Assembly: GCA_003170935.1 (NCBI GenBank)
Contig: PMYA01000080.1
Span: 12,009 to 18,089 of the forward strand
DNA length: 6,081 nucleotides
Reading direction: 5' to 3'
Source of the DNA: Methanobacteriota archaeon
GTDB taxonomy: Archaea; Halobacteriota; Bog-38; Methanoflorentales; Methanoflorentaceae
Part shown: positions 1 through 5,056 of the stretch, in pieces
Layout of the letters: each line of letters begins with the position of its first letter
Numbering within the stretch: the stretch's first letter is position 1
Made by a program: the position numbers and the translations under genes
Notes under the pieces: generated by a model
What the model was told of the DNA's origin: nothing
What the model saw: the letters and a program-made list of their open reading frames with translations, nothing else
The model's database searches: none

Positions 1-248
1 CTAAGCTCGGGAAAGTCGTTCTAACGGTCGATTTAAACCCGCTTTCTCGGACAGCAGTAACGAGTACTATCACAATTGTCGACGAAGTCACGCGCGCGAT
101 GAAAAATATGATTAGTTTTGCGAAGCACTTTGACGGCGAACGTGATAAAGAGAGACTAGATACGCTCAAAGCAAGTTTTGACAACTTTCAGAACTTGAAG
201 GCGTCATACGTTGTCATGCAGAAGCGGCTTCAGTCTCTTGCGCCGTGA
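1..248 (+). CDS. 4-phosphopantoate--beta-alanine ligase (archaeal phosphopantothenate synthetase), C-terminal part
   Basis: An open frame enters from the left edge (first complete codon at 3) and ends at TGA 246-248, giving about 81 C-terminal residues. The stretch VDLNPLSRTA followed by ITIVDEVTRAM closely resembles, from memory, the signature near the C-terminus of the archaeal phosphopantothenate synthetase family (DUF137, characterised in Thermococcus kodakarensis). The later SFDNFQNLKASY resembles that family's tail. These enzymes join 4-phosphopantoate and beta-alanine with ATP in the cytoplasmic archaeal route to coenzyme A, replacing the bacterial pantothenate synthetase/kinase order. 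The N-terminal two thirds, including most of the active site, lies outside the window, so completeness cannot be judged. The stop is only 8 bases from the convergent stop of the next gene. The identification rests on a short C-terminal signature. Confidence 0.75.
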   Translation, partial: KLGKVVLTVDLNPLSRTAVTSTITIVDEVTRAMKNMISFAKHFDGERDKERLDTLKASFDNFQNLKASYVVMQKRLQSLAP

Positions 249-256
249 TCAGACGA

Positions 257-709
257 TCAGTTGCCGTTTAGTAAGTCTACGTCGTATTCGAGGTTGCTAG
301 GAACTTTCACCTTGAACAGGTAAAGCTTATAACCGTTGTTCCTCGCAATCGCGATAGCCTCTTTCGAGGCTTCTGACCGTTCAGTTTCCACTTTGGCTAA
401 AACGAGCTCGTTGTTTGCTTGGACTACAAAGTTGTAGAGCTTCTTGTCACTCAACCCGTTCAAAAAATCTACGAGTTTCTTCAGTTCCTTCCACGTTCGC
501 GCGATGTATGCATCTTTATCAACCGAGTTAGAGACGTACCAGTCGCGACTCATGTGAGGATACGCTTTGTACTGTTCGTCGACGTCGTGATACGCTTTGA
601 ATATCCTCCTCGGATCACTTATTGTGATATACTTAAAGCCGCTCTTCTTGAAATAGCGACTAACTACAATTTCACCTATCGCTTTGAGGTCTTCTTGTTC
701 AAGTCGCAT
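257..709 (-). CDS. Unrecognised 150-residue protein, possible degenerate PD-(D/E)XK-like fold
   Basis: I do not recognise this family. It is a complete frame from ATG (709-707) with a good Shine-Dalgarno AAGGAG seven bases upstream, which supports it as a real gene. The protein is charged and soluble, with no signal peptide or membrane segment. Residues 1-30 look like a helix followed by a strand. Residues 73-88 look helical. Residues 91-136 read as strand-turn-strand-helix-strand: FVVQANNELVLAKVETER, a helix ending AIAIARNNG, then LYLFKVKVP. That order resembles the core of restriction-endonuclease-like domains, where an acidic residue and an E-x-K motif sit before a helix and a final strand. 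Here the canonical motif is not intact (AKVETE instead of EVK), so activity is doubtful. It is divergent from the phosphoribosyltransferase gene and convergent with the upstream ligase. The fold assignment is inference. Confidence 0.7.
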   Translation of the reverse strand: MRLEQEDLKAIGEIVVSRYFKKSGFKYITISDPRRIFKAYHDVDEQYKAYPHMSRDWYVSNSVDKDAYIARTWKELKKLVDFLNGLSDKKLYNFVVQANNELVLAKVETERSEASKEAIAIARNNGYKLYLFKVKVPSNLEYDVDLLNGN

Positions 710-716
710 AGGAAAA

Positions 717-722
717 CTCCTT
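717..722 (-). promoter_or_regulatory. Shine-Dalgarno site of the 150-residue gene
   Basis: Read on the minus strand this is AAGGAG, with seven bases between it and the ATG at 709-707. It matches the anti-SD end of archaeal 16S rRNA and fixes the start of the unknown gene. Confidence 0.65.
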
Positions 723-791
723 TAATCAACCCTACATAATAGCGTTTTCTGTATGATATTCCTTTCAACTCCATTAGAATATAGAATAGGT

Positions 792-804
792 AGAAATAAA
801 TATT
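792..804 (+). promoter_or_regulatory. Candidate BRE/TATA promoter of the phosphoribosyltransferase-mtnP unit
   Basis: The purine-rich AGAAA followed by TAAATATT resembles an archaeal BRE plus TATA box. The TATA centre near 800 is about 26-27 bases before the ATG at 827, which is the usual distance from TATA to transcription start. The transcript could therefore begin at or very near the start codon and be leaderless. This fits the lack of a strong Shine-Dalgarno site there, since only a weak GGATGAT lies upstream. It is inferred from position and composition only. Confidence 0.45.
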
Positions 805-826
805 ATCATTTCTCGACGGATGATCG

Positions 827-1513
827 ATGACTGGGCCTGAAAAGATCAAATGTACAGTGACAAATTGGAACTATATCTACGACCTGTGCCGCGATCTGTC
901 AGCAAATGTAGTCGAGTCCGGATATGAGCCAGACGTCATCGTGGCATTAGCGCGCGGGGGCTGGTTTGCTGGCCGTATGTTGTGCGACTTTCTCGGTATT
1001 TCCGACCTGATCAGCCTCAAGGTCGAGCATTATGTGGGAACTGCCCGCCTGGCCGATGAGTGTCAAGTACGATACCCCCTCGCAGAAGAAATGATCAGCG
1101 GTAAGCAGGTGCTTATCGTAGATGACATCGCGGACACAGGAAAAAGTCTTCAGCACTCTTTAGATTACGTCAGAGAACTAAAACCGACTGACTGCAAAAC
1201 AGGCGTTTTACAACTGCTCTTCACTTCCAAGATTACTCCCAACTATTACGCGGAGTTTCTCGACGAGTGGATGTGGGTCGTGTATCCGTGGAATTTTGTC
1301 GAAGATATGATCGACTTAATATTGAAACTGATGGCTAATGAAAAAAGAGACGTGTGGAACAAAAAGTCAATTAAAGCTGAACTGAACCATTTGTTCTCGA
1401 TCGATCCAATTCAATTAGACATCGCTCAGCCCGGACGCCTCCCAGAGATCTTGAATGAGATGCAAAGACGAAAGCTTCTAGAACAGAAAGAGGGCGGTTG
1501 GACGTTGAAATGA
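827..1513 (+). CDS. Purine-type phosphoribosyltransferase (COG2236-like) with C-terminal helical extension
   Basis: This is a cytoplasmic phosphoribosyltransferase of the type I fold, which transfers the phosphoribosyl group of PRPP to a nucleobase. The PRPP-binding signature VLIVDDIADTGKSL is at residues 95-108. The short loop ARGGW at 42-46 and the segment WVVYPWNFVEDMIDLI near 150-165 are typical of archaeal COG2236 proteins annotated as hypoxanthine or xanthine/guanine phosphoribosyltransferases. Residues 172-228 form a separate charged helical region ending in EGGWTLK, which looks like a small winged-helix-type extension. The ATG at 827 is chosen because an upstream ATG at 820 is out of frame and a TATA-like box sits at leaderless distance. 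The stop overlaps the mtnP start (ATGA). Pairing with methylthioadenosine phosphorylase suggests it may salvage the base that enzyme releases. The base specificity (adenine, hypoxanthine or guanine) cannot be read from the sequence. Confidence 0.88.
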   Translation: MTGPEKIKCTVTNWNYIYDLCRDLSANVVESGYEPDVIVALARGGWFAGRMLCDFLGISDLISLKVEHYVGTARLADECQVRYPLAEEMISGKQVLIVDDIADTGKSLQHSLDYVRELKPTDCKTGVLQLLFTSKITPNYYAEFLDEWMWVVYPWNFVEDMIDLILKLMANEKRDVWNKKSIKAELNHLFSIDPIQLDIAQPGRLPEILNEMQRRKLLEQKEGGWTLK

Positions 1514-2364
1514 ACGCAGAAATAGCATTCATCGGTGGCTCTGGGTTTTACAACCCCGCGCTCCTTGATGACCCAACAACGGTTGTAGTTAAAACACCAT
1601 TTGGCCCCCCCTCAAGCGATATAGTCCTCGGTCAGATCAGCGGAAAAGCTTGTGCTTTTCTGGCAAGACATGGAGCCGGGCACCGTTTTTCGCCAAGCCG
1701 CGTAAATTATCGTGCAAATATCTACGCGCTAAAAACTCTGGGTGCCGTAAATGTCGTCGCAATTTCAGCAGTTGGCAGCCTTAAAGAAGATATCAAGCCC
1801 CTCTCAATCGTTATTCCCGATCAAATCTTTGACAGAACTAAACTTCGTTCGAATACTTTTTTTGACGATATTTGCGTTCATATAGGCATGGCTGACCCCT
1901 TTTGTGAGAGCCTATCACAAGTGTTGTGGCAGTCAGCGCAACGGAGTGGGTGTTCCATCAAAAAAGGTGGAACGTATGTTTGCATAGAAGGCCCTCAGTT
2001 TTCAACACGGGCAGAATCAAACGCCTACCGGCATATGGGCTTCGATATTATAGGGATGACCGCAATCCCGGAGGCTAAACTCGCAAGGGAGGCCGAAATG
2101 TGCTTTAGCATGTTAGGCGCAGTAACAGATTACGACGTTTGGCGTGAAGAAGAGGTCACTATTGAAACTGTGATAAGCAACGTAGAAAAAAACGCCGCAA
2201 GCACACAGAAGATAATCCAAGAAGTAGTAGCCCACCTCCCCACAAAAGACGACGAATGCGCTTGCAGATATGCGCTTAAAGATTCCTTTGTGACTAATCT
2301 AGAGATTGTTTCAGACGAGACGCTTGTAAAGCTACGTCCGCTTGTGGGCAAGTACCTTGAGTGA
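1510..2364 (+). CDS. mtnP: S-methyl-5'-thioadenosine phosphorylase (MTAP family)
   Basis: The enzyme cleaves 5'-methylthioadenosine, a by-product of polyamine and related S-adenosylmethionine reactions, with phosphate, giving a free purine base and 5-methylthioribose-1-phosphate. It is 284 residues, the usual size. Visible landmarks are IGGSGFY at 8-14, the phosphate-site RHGAGH at 53-58, NYRAN at 66-70, AISAVGSL at 84-91, CIEGPQFSTRAE at 158-169, IIGMTAIPEAKLA at 180-192 and TDYDVW at 206-211. The two aspartates of TDYD correspond to those that read the 6-amino group of adenine in MTAP. A CxC pair at 250-252 followed by ALKD is common in the family. The start is ATG 1510, which overlaps the upstream stop as ATGA. 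A TTG at 1498 would add four residues, but it directly abuts the GGCGGT motif that would serve as ribosome site. Some archaeal relatives prefer 5'-methylthioinosine, and this is not excluded. Confidence 0.93.
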   Translation: MNAEIAFIGGSGFYNPALLDDPTTVVVKTPFGPPSSDIVLGQISGKACAFLARHGAGHRFSPSRVNYRANIYALKTLGAVNVVAISAVGSLKEDIKPLSIVIPDQIFDRTKLRSNTFFDDICVHIGMADPFCESLSQVLWQSAQRSGCSIKKGGTYVCIEGPQFSTRAESNAYRHMGFDIIGMTAIPEAKLAREAEMCFSMLGAVTDYDVWREEEVTIETVISNVEKNAASTQKIIQEVVAHLPTKDDECACRYALKDSFVTNLEIVSDETLVKLRPLVGKYLE

Positions 2365-2366
2365 TC

Positions 2367-3053
2367 TTACCGTCTGAGTCGGTGTTCTATCCTGCTCAAA
2401 ATGCCTCTTAGCGTCCTGACTTCTGCCGCACTCAGTTCTGATCTACTAAAGATGCGTTTCATGGTATTACTTACGCGCTGACGCTTGTGTGTCGGAAAGT
2501 CTATCAATTCGAGCACGTCGTTTGCATGCTGCAGCAATCGATCGAGGTCAGAATGCAATGCAACCTTTCGTTTTGGAGTGGCATTTACCGTTTTGGCGAT
2601 ATTATACAGTACAATAGCGGCTGCATGCGAAATATTCATAACAGGATATTCGGGGCTCGTTTGAATATTAACGATCATATCACATTCCTGTAATACTGCG
2701 TTCGGAAGTCCTTGATCTTCAGCGCCAAATAGTATCGAAGCCGTTCCGTGCATTCCCGAGAGTTTGCCTCCAAGTCTAGCAAGCGGGTATGGCGTCCTTA
2801 GGTTCGCTTTAGAACCGACAATTCCCGTAGTCCCTATAACCAGGTTTGATGCACGTAAAACACCTTCAAGTGTCGTTAGCCGCGCAGAATCGAGCACATC
2901 TTGAGCGTGAGAGGCCATCGCTCTTGCGAACGACCCAAACACGCACGGGTCTATCAGAGCTAATTTTGAGTAACCAAAATTCTTCATCACGCGAGCTACC
3001 GCGCCCACGTTGCCCTCATAAATGGGATTTACTAGAACAACTTCAACATCCAT
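2367..3053 (-). CDS. trmJ: tRNA (cytidine/uridine-2'-O-)-methyltransferase, TrmJ/TrmH family (SPOUT)
   Basis: This is an S-adenosylmethionine-dependent ribose methylase of the SPOUT (knotted) class. The TrmJ group methylates nucleotide 32 in the tRNA anticodon loop, and the archaeal enzyme from Sulfolobus is reported to prefer cytidine. The protein (228 residues) shows all three knot motifs: NPIYEGNVGAVARVMKNFG at 9-27, ILFGAEDQGLPN at 107-118, and PEYPVMNISHAAAIVLY at 134-150. The C-terminal 70 residues are basic and helical, as in the TrmJ dimer extension. The ATG at 3053-3051 is chosen because family members begin only a few residues before VVLVNP. A longer frame from TTG at 3080 adds nine residues without family support. 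No strong Shine-Dalgarno is visible. It follows tfs on the same strand after 108 bases and could be cotranscribed. Its stop is two bases from the convergent mtnP stop. Confidence 0.92.
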   Translation of the reverse strand: MDVEVVLVNPIYEGNVGAVARVMKNFGYSKLALIDPCVFGSFARAMASHAQDVLDSARLTTLEGVLRASNLVIGTTGIVGSKANLRTPYPLARLGGKLSGMHGTASILFGAEDQGLPNAVLQECDMIVNIQTSPEYPVMNISHAAAIVLYNIAKTVNATPKRKVALHSDLDRLLQHANDVLELIDFPTHKRQRVSNTMKRIFSRSELSAAEVRTLRGILSRIEHRLRR

Positions 3054-3161
3054 TCTGGCTCGGATAAGCGACTGTACCAATCAAAGAACGTACTTACTGT
3101 AGAGGGAAACAATCAGCAAAAGTGATCCCTGCAGGTTCATAGGTAGCGATTATTCAAGCTG

Positions 3162-3479
3162 CTAGTCATATTCTCGCCATGTATAACCACACTTGACGCA
3201 TCGAAAGAAGCGCACTTCGCTCTCGTCAGCAGAACGTAGTTGCCTAAGCCACCAATAAGCTTTATCATGGCTGCATTCTGCGCAATGTGCTTTGATAGTA
3301 GGTTTTCCCTCGTCCAACTCACTCTCTATTACTAACATCGTTCGTGCGTTCAGAGAGGGTTCATGGACGCGCTTTTTCCTTGCCAACTGACCTCTCTCTT
3401 TTTCAAAACCACACGATCGACACGCTAGTAAACCCTCTTTGGGAACCATTATGCTCTTACATTTTGGACAGAATTCCAT
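3162..3479 (-). CDS. tfs: Transcription factor S (archaeal TFIIS-like transcript cleavage factor)
   Basis: TFS binds archaeal RNA polymerase and stimulates cleavage of backtracked RNA, rescuing stalled elongation complexes and aiding fidelity. The 105-residue length is typical. The N-terminal zinc ribbon has CPKC at 4-7 and CRSC at 20-23. A basic linker follows (ARKKR at 33-37). The C-terminal TFIIS-type ribbon has CAEC at 66-69 and CVKC at 94-97. The tip of its hairpin, RSADESEVRFFRC, carries the acidic pair D85-E86 that reaches the polymerase active site. All catalytic and metal-binding residues are present, so this should be an active TFS and not one of the inhibitory paralogues known in Sulfolobus. 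The start ATG at 3479-3477 begins directly at the family's usual MEFCPKC. The upstream ribosome site is weak (GTGAG). It is divergent from artA and upstream of trmJ. Confidence 0.97.
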   Translation of the reverse strand: MEFCPKCKSIMVPKEGLLACRSCGFEKERGQLARKKRVHEPSLNARTMLVIESELDEGKPTIKAHCAECSHDKAYWWLRQLRSADESEVRFFRCVKCGYTWREYD

Positions 3480-3559
3480 TCTTTCTCACAGTTCTTGGTT
3501 ACGCATTAGATACTTTTCAAAGGGGACTTTGTTTTCGTACCTTAAATACGTAGGGAGCC

Positions 3560-3567
3560 AATATAAA
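3560..3567 (-). promoter_or_regulatory. Candidate TATA box for tfs
   Basis: The minus strand reads TTTATATT, one base from the common archaeal box TTTATATA. Transcription would start near 3537, leaving a leader of about 58 bases. A second minus-strand candidate, TATTTAAG at 3542-3549, would start near 3520. Composition and position are the only evidence, and I cannot choose between the two. Confidence 0.4.
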
Positions 3568-3601
3568 CTAGCTAAATTAAACTTATCGTGCTAACTACTA
3601 A

Positions 3602-3675
3602 GAAGCCGCAACGAAAGTCAAAATGATTATATGCCAGTTTCGTTATAAGGCGTTCTGATTTTGTTAAGCGGCTTC
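3602..3675. repeat. Bipartite inverted repeat in the artA upstream region
   Basis: The left arm GAAGCCGC (3602-3609) is continued directly by AACGAAA (3610-3616). On the right, TTTCGTT (3638-3644) is the exact complement of the second block and GCGGCTTC (3668-3675) is the exact complement of the first, with 23 unpaired bases between the two right blocks. A 15-base continuous arm thus pairs with two separated blocks. The structure encloses candidate TATA boxes for artA and ends 18 bases before its ATG. It could be an RNA leader hairpin (if transcribed throughout), a regulator-binding site, or chance. The pairing is seen; any function is inference. Confidence 0.5.
3620..3633 (+). promoter_or_regulatory. 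Candidate BRE/TATA promoter of the artA-asd-pssA-mptD operon
   Basis: AAAATGATTATATG looks like an A-rich BRE followed by a TATA-like element. It would start transcription near 3655 and leave a leader of about 40 bases before artA. A second TATA-like sequence, GTTATAAGG at 3642-3650, would start near 3672. Both lie within the inverted repeat at 3602-3675. Sequence resemblance is the only evidence. Confidence 0.35.
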
Positions 3676-3693
3676 CAACCCAATGGTAAATGA

Positions 3694-4464
3694 ATGCAGA
3701 TTTTATTATGGATTGCACTAGGTCTTTTTTTTATTGCAATAGTTGCTCCACGTAGGGTCGCATATCCGATTGGAGCCGTCGGTTGGATTTTTTTCGCCTT
3801 GCATTGGGCTTATCAACCTCTACATTATCTCGCAGTCGACGACTATTTCAACGTTATAGCGACTATTTTGGTTGCGGTTTTTTGTGCCTATATCGCCTTT
3901 ATCATGTGGAAAAAAGCTGACGATCTAACTCTTCTTGTAACAAAAGCCGCAGCCTTAGGCGGAATATTTTACTTCTCCTTTGCAGAGTTGGCTACCCTCA
4001 ATCACTTTTTGATCGAAACTGTCGCATCACAGACTGCTATGACGTTAAATTTCTTCGGGGTGGGGGCAATCCAAGCTGATTGGAACGTTCTAACGCTAAA
4101 TGATTACCCAGTACAAATTATACTAGGTTGTACTGGGATCGAAAGTATAGCTCTGTTCATCGGGGTCATAGCGTGCGTATCTGCCCCACCTCGCAGAAAA
4201 TTAGCGGCATTCATGGTCTCTGTTCCGACGATTTACGTTCTAAATATATTGCGCAATGCATTCGTGCTAACAGCAACTGGCAACCAATGGTTTGGCTTGC
4301 CTGAAAATAGCTTTTTTATCTCACATAACGTTATTGCAAAATTTGGGTCGATTGGTGCCCTGATAGTAATCTCGTACCTGGTGTTTAAGCTGCTCCCAGA
4401 ACTCCTCGATATGGTAGTTGGGGTCTACGATTTACTAAAAGGAGGTATTGTACGTGCTAGCTAA
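3694..4464 (+). CDS. artA: Archaeosortase A (exosortase/archaeosortase family transpeptidase)
   Basis: This is an integral membrane cysteine protease/transpeptidase. It recognises C-terminal PGF-CTERM sorting signals on exported proteins such as S-layer glycoproteins, removes the C-terminal membrane helix, and is tied to lipid attachment of the protein. The 256 residues are mostly hydrophobic, with about seven or eight membrane segments (for example 1-17, 52-71, 83-100, 140-163, 170-192, 216-236). The catalytic residues of the family are present in order: Cys146 in ILGCTGIES, Arg187 in NILRNAFV and His211 in FISHNVIAK. The length and the WxFF-type N-terminal region fit archaeosortase A better than other exosortase subtypes. 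The ATG at 3694 gives the expected hydrophobic start. Nearby ATGs at 3683 and 3690 are out of frame. Its 3' end carries the asd Shine-Dalgarno and overlaps the asd start by 11 bases. Confidence 0.93.
   Translation: MQILLWIALGLFFIAIVAPRRVAYPIGAVGWIFFALHWAYQPLHYLAVDDYFNVIATILVAVFCAYIAFIMWKKADDLTLLVTKAAALGGIFYFSFAELATLNHFLIETVASQTAMTLNFFGVGAIQADWNVLTLNDYPVQIILGCTGIESIALFIGVIACVSAPPRRKLAAFMVSVPTIYVLNILRNAFVLTATGNQWFGLPENSFFISHNVIAKFGSIGALIVISYLVFKLLPELLDMVVGVYDLLKGGIVRAS
4440..4446 (+). promoter_or_regulatory. Strong Shine-Dalgarno site deciding the asd start
   Basis: AGGAGGT is a full-length match to the anti-SD sequence. It sits one base before TTG 4448, too close for initiation, and seven bases before GTG 4454. 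It therefore points to GTG 4454 as the start of asd. The site lies inside the last codons of artA. Confidence 0.75.
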
Positions 4465-5041
4465 GGGGTCTGAGTATTGGATACTAGGCTCTTTCGCACT
4501 GACAGCATTTATCGCTTTTTTTACGCCATATCTGTACGTCGGTATTTTGATTACCATCAGCCTTCTCATATTTTTCAGAGATCCTGAACGGTTTCCTGCG
4601 AGTAATAACTTAACTGATGTCGTGAGCCCTGCGGATGGACGGATACTAAAGATACAAGATAACCAGCTAAGCATTTTTATGAACCTTCATAATGTGCACG
4701 TCAATAGATCCCCAATCGATGGTGAAATTGTAGACATTCAATATCACAAAGGAGGGAAATTTCCAGCCTTTTCCAAAGATTCAGATAGAAACGAACGAAA
4801 CATTGTTACTATTCGCACACGAATCGGAAATGTAATCGTTACGCAAGTCTCTGGCGCAGTTATCCGTAGAATTGTATGCTACGTTAAACAAAAGGATGAA
4901 ATTACACGAGGTCAGAGGATAGGCATGATCCGATTTGGCTCGCGGGTCGACGTTTTACTACCTCGTAATTATTCGTTTGTCGTTTCACCCGGGCAAAAGG
5001 TAAAAGCAGGAAAGACGACGATAGCTAAATTGCTCAAATGA
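4454..5041 (+). CDS. asd: Archaetidylserine decarboxylase proenzyme (phosphatidylserine decarboxylase family, short archaeal type)
   Basis: This membrane-bound pyruvoyl enzyme decarboxylates archaetidylserine to archaetidylethanolamine. The 195-residue protein has two hydrophobic segments (about 9-25 and 27-41). The family landmarks follow: FFRDPER at 40-46, SPADGRI at 58-64 with Asp61, LHNVHVNRSPIDGEI at 78-92 with His79 and His82, KGGKFPAFSKDSDRNERN at 99-116, GAVIRRIVC at 134-142, and GMIRFGSRVDVLLP at 157-170. Self-cleavage is expected between Gly162 and Ser163, converting Ser163 to the pyruvoyl group and giving a short alpha chain of about 33 residues. The start is taken as GTG 4454 because of the Shine-Dalgarno spacing; TTG 4448 is the alternative and would add two residues. 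The gene overlaps artA by 11 bases and precedes pssA by 15 bases, so substrate and product enzymes are co-produced. A bacterial-type phosphatidylserine role is less likely in this archaeal context. Confidence 0.94.
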   Translation: MLAKGSEYWILGSFALTAFIAFFTPYLYVGILITISLLIFFRDPERFPASNNLTDVVSPADGRILKIQDNQLSIFMNLHNVHVNRSPIDGEIVDIQYHKGGKFPAFSKDSDRNERNIVTIRTRIGNVIVTQVSGAVIRRIVCYVKQKDEITRGQRIGMIRFGSRVDVLLPRNYSFVVSPGQKVKAGKTTIAKLLK

Positions 5042-5047
5042 GAAAGT

Positions 5048-5051
5048 GGTG
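5048..5051 (+). promoter_or_regulatory. Shine-Dalgarno site of pssA
   Basis: GGTG, within AGTGGTG, lies five bases before ATG 5057 in the 15-base gap after the asd stop. It matches the part of the anti-SD used by many archaeal genes and supports the chosen start. Confidence 0.5.
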
Positions 5052-5056
5052 CTTAT

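Noticed and set aside
419..739. Plus-strand open frame of 106 codons over the 150-residue unknown gene
   Set aside because: It lies antisense to a frame with a strong ribosome site, has no recognisable family features and no ribosome site of its own. The minus-strand product has coherent secondary structure.
1498..1509. TTG start at 1498 for mtnP (four extra residues)
   Set aside because: It directly abuts the GGCGGT ribosome site, and family members begin close to the strand leading into IGGSGFY. ATG 1510 gives the usual ATGA coupling.
3054..3080. TTG start at 3080 for trmJ (nine extra residues)
   Set aside because: No ribosome site supports it, and TrmJ proteins usually start just before VVLVNP. 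ATG 3053 is the simpler choice.
3054..3161. Possible small RNA or tRNA gene in the trmJ-tfs gap
   Set aside because: I looked for a tRNA T-loop and C/D-box motifs on both strands and found no convincing combination. The gap of 108 bases appears to be a plain spacer.
3137..3322. Minus-strand open frame overlapping the 3' half of tfs
   Set aside because: It is a shifted frame inside a gene with all zinc-binding cysteines in place. There is no sign of a frameshift in tfs and no independent protein features.
4435..4674. Minus-strand open frame across the artA-asd junction
   Set aside because: It is antisense to two well-identified genes and has low-complexity composition typical of shadow frames.
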